Of a stretch of 19,288 nt of DNA, positions 6,677-14,903 are shown piece by piece. Made by a program: the position numbers and the translations under genes. Source of the stretch: Thaumasiovibrio sp043421945 (GTDB lineage Bacteria > Pseudomonadota > Gammaproteobacteria > Enterobacterales > Vibrionaceae); the NCBI GenBank assembly GCA_043421945.1, contig JBHOGO010000083.1, positions 1 to 19,288 on the forward strand, read 5' to 3'. The number at the start of each line of letters is the position of its first letter. Position 1 is the first letter of the stretch. Under the pieces are notes generated by a model that was given only the letters and a program-made list of their open reading frames with translations, was not told the origin of the DNA and made no database searches.

Positions 6677-7329
6677 AGGCAATAGGTGTGTCTGAAATCG
6701 CAGCTAAGGTGGTTGATAAACTACGCCACCGCTCTGTGCCTATCGGTATCTCTAATCGCCATGTTCACCTTTCTGAATCGGATTTTGCTACGTTGTTTCC
6801 GGGTCAGTCTTTGGGGGTCGGTAAGCCGTTGATGCAGCCAGGGCACTTTGCAGCGACGCAGACCGTTACGATAAAGGGCCCGAAAGGGAGCATTGAAAAA
6901 GTACGTATCCTTGGACCACTGCGTTCTTACAGCCAAGTTGAAGTCTCTGCAACTCAAGCAAGGGAGTTAGGAGTTACTCCTCCGGTCAGAATGTCCGGTG
7001 ATCTATCCGGTACACCAGGTATTGACGTTATTAGTGAGTTTGGGGCTATTTCACTCGATGAAGGTGTGATTATTGCTAAACGACATATTCATATGAATGT
7101 CTTTGACGCATTACTGTTCGGAGTTGAGGATCAGCAGAAAGTGGATGTGTTGGTTGGCGAGGGATCCCGTAGCGTGCAATTTAAAGGGGTAATCATTCGG
7201 GTTGACCCACAACTTGTGCTTGAGATGCATCTAGACACTGATGAGGCAAATGCCGCAGGGCTGACAGGTGCTGGCGATGTAGGTGACATTATTTTTGCGG
7301 AGCAAGTGCATGATGAGCTCGGAGATTGA
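6673..7329 (+). CDS. pduL: Phosphate propanoyltransferase PduL
   Basis: This 218-residue enzyme converts acyl-CoA and phosphate to acyl-phosphate and CoA inside the compartment, recycling CoA for PduP. It is the PduL family, unrelated to Pta. Metal-binding His pairs are visible as NRHVH (His30, His32) and KRHIHM (His138, His140), with His186 in LEMH and the conserved Arg84 in LGPLRS. DTDEANAAG near the end is a family signature. The first 18 residues (IGVSEIAAKVVDKL) form a likely amphipathic helix of the kind that serves as an encapsulation peptide. ATG at 6673 overlaps the pduK stop and follows GAAGGA (6657-6662). Confidence 0.95.
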   Translation: MKAIGVSEIAAKVVDKLRHRSVPIGISNRHVHLSESDFATLFPGQSLGVGKPLMQPGHFAATQTVTIKGPKGSIEKVRILGPLRSYSQVEVSATQARELGVTPPVRMSGDLSGTPGIDVISEFGAISLDEGVIIAKRHIHMNVFDALLFGVEDQQKVDVLVGEGSRSVQFKGVIIRVDPQLVLEMHLDTDEANAAGLTGAGDVGDIIFAEQVHDELGD

Positions 7330-7789
7330 TAATCACGCGATAGCCTTGCACTCTCGTCAGCTAGAGGTTGGCTTATCATCGCTTTTTGAACAAGCACCAG
7401 CTGCAGGCTTACAGGAGCTACATATAGTGTTGCCTGAATTACCTTTTTTGCTGGCATTGATTGAATTTGATAGTACTCACTTAGCAGTAAAGACGGTTAT
7501 GGAGGCGTGGTCTATTGGCCTTACCACTCAGTTGATCATTCATCGTCAGTTGTTGCCTCTATTGCCTGTGTCGCCATTGATGCCACTTCCAGTAACCATT
7601 CAGGATCATCAAGGTATGCCTGTCTACTTATGCGATAGAAAATGGATTAACTACCGTGACGTTGCTTTGTATTCCCACTGCTGGTTGTTGACCCAAACTG
7701 ATGCGCAATTCACAGAACTGGCACGTGAGCATATGGACAGTAAACAGATTCAACTGGCATGTAAAAGGAGTTGGAATGTATCTCGCTAA
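7310..7789 (+). CDS. pduM: Microcompartment assembly protein PduM
   Basis: This 159-residue protein matches Salmonella PduM in its second half: HRQLLPLLPV, LPVTIQDHQGMPVYL, INYRDVALYSH and SKQIQLAC. PduM is a structural protein needed for proper compartment formation in Salmonella; its exact activity is not known. The N-terminal third is divergent. ATG at 7310 (or 7313) is chosen because GCGGAG (7297-7302) lies 7 bases upstream; it overlaps the end of pduL by 20 bases. An earlier GTG at 7283 lacks support. Its end overlaps pduN by 14 bases. The position between pduL and pduN is the canonical one. Confidence 0.88.
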   Translation: MMSSEIDNHAIALHSRQLEVGLSSLFEQAPAAGLQELHIVLPELPFLLALIEFDSTHLAVKTVMEAWSIGLTTQLIIHRQLLPLLPVSPLMPLPVTIQDHQGMPVYLCDRKWINYRDVALYSHCWLLTQTDAQFTELAREHMDSKQIQLACKRSWNVSR

Positions 7790-8045
7790 AGTTGTTGGTT
7801 CAGCTGTGGTACCGCAGAAGGTTCCCTCACTGAACGGTAAAAAACTTATGTTAGTTGAGCCTATCACTGTCAAAGGAGAGGTGACGATGTCACCACAAAA
7901 GGTGGCTGTTGACGCTGTTGGAGCAGGGGTAGATGAGGTTGTTATCGTGGCTCAAGGGGCATCAATTAGACACTATTTCCACGAACCCAATTTGGGGATT
8001 GATGAAGTTATTGTTGGCATTGTAGACAGTCTAAATTGCGACTAG
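7776..8045 (+). CDS. pduN: BMC vertex pentamer protein PduN (EutN/CcmL family)
   Basis: This 89-residue protein caps the vertices of the polyhedral shell as pentamers. It matches Salmonella PduN: YLAKVVGSAVVPQK, PSLNGKKL, AVDAVGAG and VGIVDSL at the end. ATG at 7776 is chosen over an upstream in-frame ATG at 7701 because AAGGAG (7765-7770) lies 5 bases before it and the family starts at this residue. The 25 residues that the longer frame would add come from within pduM and do not resemble the family. It overlaps pduM by 14 bases. It is the only pentamer gene in the window. Confidence 0.95.
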   Translation: MYLAKVVGSAVVPQKVPSLNGKKLMLVEPITVKGEVTMSPQKVAVDAVGAGVDEVVIVAQGASIRHYFHEPNLGIDEVIVGIVDSLNCD

Positions 8046-8102
8046 GGCAACCCAAATAGGCTAAAGACGAATATCGATTAATAAAAGGAAGCTGAGTGCG
8101 TT

Positions 8103-9488
8103 ATGAGTAATCAAGATATTGACTTGTTGGTACAAAACATACTGGCACAAAGTGCTTTTACTCACCCTGTCCAAGCTTGTGGTGGATGTTTTGAAACCGT
8201 TGGGGCGGCTGTTGATGCCGCGAAAGAGGCGTTTACTGATTTAAATGCTAGTTCGATGTCGGTACGTCAGGCCATTGTCGATGAATTACGTAATGCCTTA
8301 GCCAGCGATATTCCTGAGATGGCAGAACGCGCTTGGCGAGAAACTGGAATGGGTAATGTTTCTGATAAGAAGCTCAAGAATCACGCTGCACTCTACAATA
8401 CCCCCGGCACTGAGGATCTAGCGACTCAAGCCCTGACAGGTGATGGCGGTCTTACGTTGTTTGAATATTCGCCCTATGGGGTCGTGGGTGCGATTGCGCC
8501 AAGTACGAATCCCACAGAAACGATATTAAATAATGCGATTGGGATGATTGCCGCAGGTAATAGTGTGATCTTCAGTCCTCACCCAGGAGCGAGAGATGTC
8601 TCTCTATGGCTGATTAATAAAGTAGAGCAACTGATTTTTGATATCAGTGGTATACGCAATTTAGTCGTGAGTGTTTCTACACCGAGTTTTGATTCGACTA
8701 AACAAATGATGGTACATCCCGACATTCCTCTTTTAGTGGTGACTGGTGGCCCGGGTATTGTCAATATGGCGATGAAAACCGGAAAGAAAGTGATTGGGGC
8801 TGGGGCCGGTAATCCCCCTGTCATTGTAGATGCCAGCGCCGATCTTGATAAAGCCGCTAGCGATATAATCCAAGGGGCGATGTTTGATTACAACTTACCC
8901 TGTATCGCAGAAAAGGCAGTCGTTGTCGTGGAAGAAGTTGCAAGTGCATTAATGGCTTCGTTTGAAAAAAATGGTGCTTGTTGGGTCAAGGATCCAGCGG
9001 ATGTCGATCGTCTGCGTCAGGTTGCTATTAATACTAAAGGGGAAGCAAATAAAGCGCTAATCGGGCAAAGCCCTGCCACTATTTTAGAAGCCGCTGGTGT
9101 GAGTTTTCAAGACGCGCCGAAGCTCGTGATTGTTGCTGTTGCTGCAGATGACCCGCTAATGATGACCGAGCAATTGATGCCACTGCTTCCCGTTGCGACA
9201 GCAATGGATTTTGAACAGGCATTGAAGGTAGCGTTGAAGGTTGAGGGAGGGAACTTGCATACGGCAATTATGCACTCCAAGAATATTGATCATCTCAATC
9301 GTGCAGCAAGACGAATGCGGACCAGTATTTTTGTCAAAAATGCACCTTCATATGCGGGAATCGGTGTGGGAGCTGAGGGTTTTACCACGTTTACCATTGC
9401 CACTCCAACAGGCGAAGGGACCACGTCCGCTCGTTCATTTTCTCGTTTGCGCCGGTGTGTGTTGAGCGAAGCATTTAATATCCGCTGA
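8103..9488 (+). CDS. pduP: CoA-acylating propionaldehyde dehydrogenase PduP
   Basis: This 461-residue enzyme oxidises propanal (or a related aldehyde) with NAD+ and CoA to acyl-CoA inside the compartment. It matches Salmonella PduP along its length, and the C-terminus (SYAGIGVGAEGFTTFTIATP, then GEGTTSARSF) is nearly identical. The catalytic Cys267 lies in NLPCIAEK, and the Gly-rich IGAGAGNPP precedes it. The first 16 residues (SNQDIDLLVQNILAQ) form an amphipathic helix like the Salmonella PduP encapsulation peptide, followed by a short linker. ATG at 8103 has only GGAA at 8087-8090, 12 bases away, so translation may be modest. In Salmonella pduO lies between pduN and pduP; here there is only a 57-base gap. 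Confidence 0.96.
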   Translation: MSNQDIDLLVQNILAQSAFTHPVQACGGCFETVGAAVDAAKEAFTDLNASSMSVRQAIVDELRNALASDIPEMAERAWRETGMGNVSDKKLKNHAALYNTPGTEDLATQALTGDGGLTLFEYSPYGVVGAIAPSTNPTETILNNAIGMIAAGNSVIFSPHPGARDVSLWLINKVEQLIFDISGIRNLVVSVSTPSFDSTKQMMVHPDIPLLVVTGGPGIVNMAMKTGKKVIGAGAGNPPVIVDASADLDKAASDIIQGAMFDYNLPCIAEKAVVVVEEVASALMASFEKNGACWVKDPADVDRLRQVAINTKGEANKALIGQSPATILEAAGVSFQDAPKLVIVAVAADDPLMMTEQLMPLLPVATAMDFEQALKVALKVEGGNLHTAIMHSKNIDHLNRAARRMRTSIFVKNAPSYAGIGVGAEGFTTFTIATPTGEGTTSARSFSRLRRCVLSEAFNIR

Positions 9489-9491
9489 GTA

Positions 9492-10607
9492 ATGACTATG
9501 AGAGATTTCTCAATTCCAACTCGCTTAATCAGTGGGGCTGATAGTATAAAAGCCCTAGATCAGCTTCAGTCTCAAAGAGTCTGGATAGTATGTGATAATT
9601 TTTTGGCGAAGAGCATGGCACTCCAGTCAATTATCATCAGACTACAAGTGACGAATCAAGTTGCTTTGTTTACAGAAGTCACACCTGACCCAACGACTGC
9701 TGATGTCGCTAAAGGTATCGCAGCGATGGTGGAATTTGCACCCGATACCGTGATCGCATATGGCGGAGGCTCAGCGATTGATCTGACCAAAGCAATTCTG
9801 TATATCGCTCATCAGCAAGGGGTAAATAATGGAATGTTTATCGCTATTCCGACGACAAGCGGTACAGGCTCAGAGGTCACCAAAGTGAGTGTAATCACTG
9901 TCGTGGAGCGGCAAATAAAAGTGCCAATAGTCGATGATAAGTTACTTCCAGATATGGCAATTTTAGACCCGAACCAGACTTTGACGGTACCACCTGCTGT
10001 GACAGCTAATACTGGTATTGATACCTTGACCCATGCCATTGAAGCGATGGCATCCACGAATAATGATGATTTCAGTAATGCGCTAGCAGAAAAAGCAATT
10101 AGTTTAGTGTTTAAGTATCTGCATGCAGCCTTTTGCGATGGTAGTGATATTGAAGCCAGACAAAAGCTGTTGAATGCCTCTTGTCTTGCTGGGTTGGCGT
10201 TCAATCATGCGGGATTAGGGCTAACTCATGCTATTGCACACCAGTTTGGTACTTCACTGCATATACCTCATGGGCTGGCAAATGCGTTGTTGCTGACTGA
10301 GGTAATGACTTTTAACCGCCAATGTCAGCAAACCGAAGCGACATACGCCAAACTAGCGCGCTGTCTTGGCTTCGTCGCTCGCGATACCAACCGAAAAAGT
10401 GGTGCAGAGGCATTTATTCGAGAGACCCAGTTATTGATTGAGTCTCTTGGTATTACCGAGGCCAGTGTACGTTTGAGCCTCGTTCCTAAAAGTGATGAAC
10501 AGCTTTTAGCTGTGATGGCGAGTAATACGTTACAGGACATCACCCTACAAACAAATCCAGTGCAACCGAATTTGGCGCAAGTCGCGGAGATCATTCGGGC
10601 CATTTAA
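9492..10607 (+). CDS. pduQ: Propanol dehydrogenase PduQ (iron-type)
   Basis: This 371-residue group III alcohol dehydrogenase reduces propanal to propanol and regenerates NAD+ for PduP inside the compartment. The NAD-binding GGGSAID is at 91-97. The metal ligands Asp177 and His181 (TGIDTLTHAIEA), His246 (GLTHAIAH) and His260 (IPHGLAN) are all present. The sequence follows Salmonella PduQ: TPDPT, TTSGTGSEVT, and LQTNPVQPN near the end. The start is ATG at 9492, or 9498; neither has a strong ribosome site. It begins 3 bases after the pduP stop, so translation is probably coupled. Confidence 0.93.
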   Translation: MTMRDFSIPTRLISGADSIKALDQLQSQRVWIVCDNFLAKSMALQSIIIRLQVTNQVALFTEVTPDPTTADVAKGIAAMVEFAPDTVIAYGGGSAIDLTKAILYIAHQQGVNNGMFIAIPTTSGTGSEVTKVSVITVVERQIKVPIVDDKLLPDMAILDPNQTLTVPPAVTANTGIDTLTHAIEAMASTNNDDFSNALAEKAISLVFKYLHAAFCDGSDIEARQKLLNASCLAGLAFNHAGLGLTHAIAHQFGTSLHIPHGLANALLLTEVMTFNRQCQQTEATYAKLARCLGFVARDTNRKSGAEAFIRETQLLIESLGITEASVRLSLVPKSDEQLLAVMASNTLQDITLQTNPVQPNLAQVAEIIRAI

Positions 10608-10637
10608 TTCCGCAGCGTGAATTGGGAGGTGTTGACA

Positions 10638-10982
10638 ATGAGCAGTCAGCAGGAACGAGTAATTCAAGAATACGTACCAGGTAAAGAGGTCACCTTAATT
10701 CACTTGATTGCGAACCCTGATTCTGAAGTTGTTAGAGCATTGAATTATAGTCCAGAGGGTAATGCGATTGGTCTAATTACTATCTCCCCGGGTGAAGCGG
10801 CAATTATTGCTGCTGATCTAGCAACTAAATCGGGAGTGATTGTTGTCGAAAAAATTGATGAAGGTAATGGCTCTGTGGTCATTAAAGGTGACACATCTTC
10901 AGTTGAATGTGCATTGCAGCAGGTGAGAGAGACATTAGGTACTGTGATGAGGTTTGCTGTTTGTCCTATGACTCGAACGTAG
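10638..10982 (+). CDS. pduU: Circularly permuted BMC shell protein PduU
   Basis: This 114-residue shell hexamer subunit has the permuted BMC fold whose N-terminus forms a beta-barrel plug. It matches PduU: RVIQEYVPGKEVTL, HLIANP, AIGLITISPGEA and CPMTRT at the end. ATG at 10638 is chosen because GGGAGG (10624-10629) lies 8 bases upstream; the in-frame GTG at 10617 lies before that site. In Salmonella, pduU sits after pduST; here it precedes pduW, and pduS and pduT are moved to the end of the run. Its partner pduV is absent. Confidence 0.95.
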   Translation: MSSQQERVIQEYVPGKEVTLIHLIANPDSEVVRALNYSPEGNAIGLITISPGEAAIIAADLATKSGVIVVEKIDEGNGSVVIKGDTSSVECALQQVRETLGTVMRFAVCPMTRT

Positions 10983-11016
10983 CTTAAATAATGTAGCGTC
11001 AGTAACGTCGTTTTAA

Positions 11017-11063
11017 TATAACAGCCAACAATTAATCGAAGTAATCATTATCTTCAATATAAC
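11017..11063 (+). promoter_or_regulatory. Possible internal promoter elements before the pduW-like gene
   Basis: The 127-base gap between pduU and the kinase is the widest inside the BMC run. It has two TATAAC hexamers (11017-11022 and 11058-11063), each within the repeat AATATAAC and each 5 of 6 to the -10 consensus. No good -35 box is seen at the right distance for either. An internal promoter for the kinase-adh-pduST block is possible but weakly supported. Confidence 0.2.
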
Positions 11064-11109
11064 CACAGTAAGAATGATGTAGCTGAGAATAAATTAACAA
11101 GGAAAGCGA

Positions 11110-12309
11110 ATGAGTAAGTTTGTTTTATCGATTAATGCTGGCAGTTCATCGTTGAAGTTTGAGCTATTCAAAATGCCTGAAGAAGAATGCATTCTATCGG
11201 GACAATTTGACGGTAAGCGTACAGCATTAACCCATTTTCGTGTCAAACGAGACAATAATCATCCAGAGGAAGTCTCTGGTGGTTGGGATTATGATGCCGC
11301 AGTCGACTTTCTTGTTAACTACCTTATTGAAAATGATCTCATCGGTAGTGCTGCTGATATCGCTTGTATTGGCCACAGGGTTGCCCATGGTGGGGAGTAT
11401 TATGCAGAACCTGTCATTGTTGATAGTCAGGTAAAAAGTACTATTTTGGCTCTGTCAAAGCTGGCACCTATCCATAATCCAATCAACCTACTCTGCATTG
11501 AAGCTTTTGAGGTTAGTTTTCCTGGTATTATACAGGTCGCGGTGTTTGATACCGCTTTTCACCAGTCATTGACAGAGGAACAATATCTATATCCGTTGCC
11601 CTATACACTTTATGAAGAGCATGGCATTCGGCGCTATGGCTTTCATGGAATCAGTCATCAATATGTAAGTACTGCAGTGATACGATATTCCCATTTGGTG
11701 CAACCACTAAAGGTTATATCTTGCCATTTAGGAAGTGGTGCGAGTATCTGTGCAATAGAGGGTGGTCAGTCTAAAGCAACAACAATGGGGTATACCCCAT
11801 TGGCAGGATTAATGATGGGGACAAGGTGTGGTGACATTGATCCCTCATTGCCGCTCTATCTTGTCCAACACATGTCGATGAGTGCGAACGATGTCAGCTT
11901 CATGCTAAATAATGCCTCTGGTTTATTAGGTATTTCAGAGTTGTCGGATGATTGCCGGTTGCTTGAGAGCGCGAGTATACAGGGTGACCATAAATCGCAT
12001 TTGTCGTTGCAGATGTTTGCTAATCGAATCATAGAGACTATCGGTGGCTATGCAGGGTTGCTCAACGGTTTTGATGTGCTGGTGTTTACTGGTGGGATTG
12101 GAGAAAACTCAAGTTATATCAGAAAGAAGGTTACTGACTCACTATCTTATTTAGGTGTTGATATTAGTGAAGAGAATAATAATCGAAATGATCCCGTTAT
12201 TAGTAATGAAAACAGTACTGTTAAAGTCATGGTGATTAATACCAATGAGCAACTAATGATAGCAAGAGAAGCATGTAAATTGGTTAGTAGCCCAACGTCT
12301 TCATATTAA
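11110..12309 (+). CDS. pduW: Acetate/propionate kinase, PduW/AckA type
   Basis: This 399-residue kinase makes ATP from acyl-phosphate produced by PduL. Conserved ASKHA-family residues are visible: Asn9 in INAGSSSLKF, Arg90 in GHRVAHGG, Asp147 in VFDTAFH, His179 in GFHGISH, Arg239 in GTRCGDIDPS, and Glu380 in NTNEQ. Length is normal for AckA (about 400). It is cytoplasmic in known systems and has no encapsulation-like helix. ATG at 11110 follows AAGGA (11099-11103). Its place in the pdu-type run indicates propionyl-phosphate as the main substrate, but sequence alone does not separate PduW from AckA or TdcD. The last 45 residues are divergent and Asn/Ser-rich. Confidence 0.9.
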   Translation: MSKFVLSINAGSSSLKFELFKMPEEECILSGQFDGKRTALTHFRVKRDNNHPEEVSGGWDYDAAVDFLVNYLIENDLIGSAADIACIGHRVAHGGEYYAEPVIVDSQVKSTILALSKLAPIHNPINLLCIEAFEVSFPGIIQVAVFDTAFHQSLTEEQYLYPLPYTLYEEHGIRRYGFHGISHQYVSTAVIRYSHLVQPLKVISCHLGSGASICAIEGGQSKATTMGYTPLAGLMMGTRCGDIDPSLPLYLVQHMSMSANDVSFMLNNASGLLGISELSDDCRLLESASIQGDHKSHLSLQMFANRIIETIGGYAGLLNGFDVLVFTGGIGENSSYIRKKVTDSLSYLGVDISEENNNRNDPVISNENSTVKVMVINTNEQLMIAREACKLVSSPTSSY

Positions 12310-12351
12310 ATTTTATTTTCAAAAGCGTTTAATTAATATTTGGAGTTTCTT

Positions 12352-13500
12352 ATGGCATTTACCCTCGCGTTTCCTAAAATTAATATCTCTGGTGATGGTG
12401 CAATTGTTGAATTAGTAGCAAGGCTTGCCGCCAATGAGTCGGGGCATGGCCTGATTGTTGCTGATGCTGCTTTGGCAAAGTTAGGCCTACTCGACACCCT
12501 TAGTGAAGAGCTTGATCGTCATGGATTACCCTACACATGTTTTAGCGACACGGTTCCAAATCCAACCGTCACTGTCGTTAACCAAGCCTACGATTGCTTT
12601 GTTGAGTCTGGTGCGAGCTACATCATTGGCTTCGGTGGCGGTAGTGCTATCGATACTGCGAAAGCGGTAAAGATCTTATCTGCAAACTCCCAACCGATTA
12701 CTGACTTTACTGGGGTTGGAATGGTGAAGCATGCCGGTGTCTCTTTATATGCCATTAATACGACGGCTGGAACAGCAGCCGAAGTCACTAGTAATGCTGT
12801 GATTACCGATGAAGTCAAAAAGGTTAAATGCGTAATTATCGATAGTAATATTATTCCTGATGTATCAGTCAATGATCCGAGTATTATGCTTGGTCTCCCT
12901 GCTGATGTAACGGCCGCGACAGGTATGGATGCCTTGACTCATGCTGTTGAGGCTTATGTCTCTGTAGGGGCGCATGTTTTAACGAATCATTCGGCATTAG
13001 AGTCAGTAAGATTAATCGCATCTTATTTACCACTTGCTGTTGAGGATGGAACGAATTTTGAAGCCAGAGAGATGATGGCGTTAGGGCAGTTTCTTGCAGG
13101 CATGGCGTTTAATAGTGCAGGGTTGGGTATGGTGCATGCCATGGCGCATCCTGCTGGCGCGCATAAAAATTTGCCGCATGGGGTATGTAATGCCATTTTG
13201 TTACCGATTGTGTGTGAGTTTAACCGCCCGCATCGAGTAGAAGCGTTTGCCAAACTAGCCGTCGCTTTAGGTTGTGATGTGAGTGCTATGACACAAGAAG
13301 AAGCCAGTGTTGCGGCGGTAACGGCGATAAGGGATCTCAGTGAAAGAGTGGGTATTCCAAGTGGATTTGGCGAGTTAGGTGTGACCGAGCATGATGTCAC
13401 TAAATGGGTAGATAGCGCGATGGCTGATCCATGTGCGGGTGGTAATCCTGTTTCAATGAGCCCTGAAGATATATTAGCGTTATACATGAAATCGCTGTAG
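12352..13500 (+). CDS. Iron-type alcohol dehydrogenase, FucO/DhaT-like (lactaldehyde reductase or 1,3-propanediol dehydrogenase)
   Basis: This 382-residue group III dehydrogenase is a second alcohol dehydrogenase besides PduQ. GGGSAID is at 95-101, and the metal ligands are Asp193, His197, His262 and His276, with His266 also conserved. It mixes features of FucO (TVPNPTVTVV, NTTAGTAAEVT, CAGGNP near the end) and DhaT (LPLAVEDG, QFLAGMAFN, LPHGVCNAILLP). It could make 1,2-propanediol from lactaldehyde, feeding the GRE, or reduce 3-hydroxypropanal if the GRE uses glycerol. ATG at 12352 is chosen over TTG at 12340 because GGAG (12342-12345) lies just before it. No encapsulation-like extension is seen, so a cytoplasmic role is likely. 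Confidence 0.85.
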   Translation: MAFTLAFPKINISGDGAIVELVARLAANESGHGLIVADAALAKLGLLDTLSEELDRHGLPYTCFSDTVPNPTVTVVNQAYDCFVESGASYIIGFGGGSAIDTAKAVKILSANSQPITDFTGVGMVKHAGVSLYAINTTAGTAAEVTSNAVITDEVKKVKCVIIDSNIIPDVSVNDPSIMLGLPADVTAATGMDALTHAVEAYVSVGAHVLTNHSALESVRLIASYLPLAVEDGTNFEAREMMALGQFLAGMAFNSAGLGMVHAMAHPAGAHKNLPHGVCNAILLPIVCEFNRPHRVEAFAKLAVALGCDVSAMTQEEASVAAVTAIRDLSERVGIPSGFGELGVTEHDVTKWVDSAMADPCAGGNPVSMSPEDILALYMKSL

Positions 13501-13512
13501 TGAAATAAGGCT

Positions 13513-13533
13513 GCCTTAAGTAATCCTTGAGGC
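13513..13533 (+). terminator. Weak hairpin between the adh and pduS genes
   Basis: GCCTTAAG (13513-13520) and CTTGAGGC (13526-13533) pair over 8 bp with one G-U pair and a 5-base loop. TGCTATTTTAG follows, a short T-run. It may be a partial terminator that lowers expression of pduS and pduT relative to the genes before them. Confidence 0.35.
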
Positions 13534-13564
13534 TGCTATTTTAGGGCTTTGGTCGGAGGTTAGG

Positions 13565-14893
13565 ATGAATCCTTTTTTACAGCAGTTACAAAATGCAGGC
13601 GTGGTCGGTGCGGGTGGGGCAGGGTTTCCTATCTACATGAAACTTGACTGTCGGGTTGATACCCTGATAGCCAACGGTGCTGAATGCGAGCCGTTGTTAA
13701 ATAAGGATCAAGTGTTAATGCAGCATGATAGCCAAGCACTGATCAAGGGTATGGAAATGGTCATGGGGCAGGTTGGTGCTCAGCATGGCATTATCGGCGT
13801 TAAAAAAAAGAATACCCAGACAGTGGCACAGCTGAAGGCTGTCTTGCCTGCATCCATTTCATTATTGGAGATGGAAGATACCTACCCCGCTGGCGATGAG
13901 GCTGAGTTGATATATCGCGCAACCGGAAAGCGTATTCCTGCGGGAGGGCTACCAAAAGATATCGGCATAGTCGTCAGTAATGTAGAGTCATTGATCAATG
14001 CGTATTATGCCAACAATCACCAACCAGTCACTGAGACGATGGTAACGGTTCATGGTGAGGTTGAAATGCCTTTTACCGCTCGCTTGCCTATCGGTATGAA
14101 TTATGCGGAGGCAATTGCTTTAGCTGGACGTATTACCTGTGATGAGTATGTGATTATTGAGGGGGGCCCAATGATGGGCAGTGTGACTCGTGATCTCAGT
14201 AAACCTTTAACGAAAACCTCAAGCGGTTTACTTATCCTCAAGGCAACAAGCAGAGTGGCGCAAATAAAACAACGCAGTGATCAACAAGTGGTAAAAGTGG
14301 CGAGGTCTGCATGCGATCAATGTGGACAATGCACTGCTTTATGTCCTCGCGCATTGTTGGGTTATCCAGTTGACCCACGCAAAGCGATGCGTGTCGCTCA
14401 GATCGCCGAGGAGCAACATGCACTTGCAGCCCAGCTATGTTGTGGCTGCAACCTATGCACGATGTGGTCTTGTCCAGAAGGTACTGACCCACAGCGGATT
14501 TGTAGCCTCGCTAAGAAGGGACTTGGACAGCAAAATTTGCTGAGAACGCCTGAAAACCTGCAATTTCTCACGGTAGATGTTCACCCATTAAAGGCATTTC
14601 GAGGTGTTTCAACAGCGAGGCTAATGCGCCGTTTGGAAGTGCTCGATTACTACCAGCGGCCAGTGAAGTACCTATCGACGTTACCCGCAGTGAAGCGAGT
14701 GACGATTCCGTTACACCAGCATATAGGCAGGGCGGCGGAGTCAATCGTTGAGGTCGGGCAAAGGGTGAATAAGGGTGACATGATCGCCAAAGCTGCCGAG
14801 GGGAGTTTGAGTGTCGCCATGCATGCCAGTATCAGCGGACGAGTTGTTAGTATTGCTGATGCGATTGTGATTGAAAGAGACAGCGAGCACTAG
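13565..14893 (+). CDS. pduS: Flavin/Fe-S oxidoreductase PduS (RnfC-like)
   Basis: This 442-residue protein is the PduS family: an N-terminal RnfC/NuoF-like NADH-FMN region (GVVGAGGAGFP at 12-22, IANGAECEPL at 35-44), a SLBB region, and two [4Fe-4S] motifs, Cys250/253/256/260 and Cys292/295/298/303 (the last spacing is X4). The C-terminal part is barrel-sandwich-like (IVEVGQRVNKGD). In Salmonella, PduS is a cobalamin reductase working with the adenosyltransferase PduO. No corrinoid enzyme, reactivase or PduO is present in this operon, so PduS must do something else here, such as supplying electrons to the activase or through PduT. ATG at 13565 has GGAGG about 5 bases upstream. It is 10 bases from pduT. 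Confidence 0.93.
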   Translation: MNPFLQQLQNAGVVGAGGAGFPIYMKLDCRVDTLIANGAECEPLLNKDQVLMQHDSQALIKGMEMVMGQVGAQHGIIGVKKKNTQTVAQLKAVLPASISLLEMEDTYPAGDEAELIYRATGKRIPAGGLPKDIGIVVSNVESLINAYYANNHQPVTETMVTVHGEVEMPFTARLPIGMNYAEAIALAGRITCDEYVIIEGGPMMGSVTRDLSKPLTKTSSGLLILKATSRVAQIKQRSDQQVVKVARSACDQCGQCTALCPRALLGYPVDPRKAMRVAQIAEEQHALAAQLCCGCNLCTMWSCPEGTDPQRICSLAKKGLGQQNLLRTPENLQFLTVDVHPLKAFRGVSTARLMRRLEVLDYYQRPVKYLSTLPAVKRVTIPLHQHIGRAAESIVEVGQRVNKGDMIAKAAEGSLSVAMHASISGRVVSIADAIVIERDSEH

Positions 14894-14903
14894 GGAGAGA
14901 AAA

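Noticed and set aside
7701..7775. Longer pduN starting inside pduM
   Set aside because: The extra 25 residues are out-of-frame pduM sequence and an excellent ribosome site precedes the ATG at 7776.
12340..12351. TTG start for the second alcohol dehydrogenase
   Set aside because: GGAG inside this stretch is the ribosome site for the ATG at 12352, and the four added residues do not match the family.
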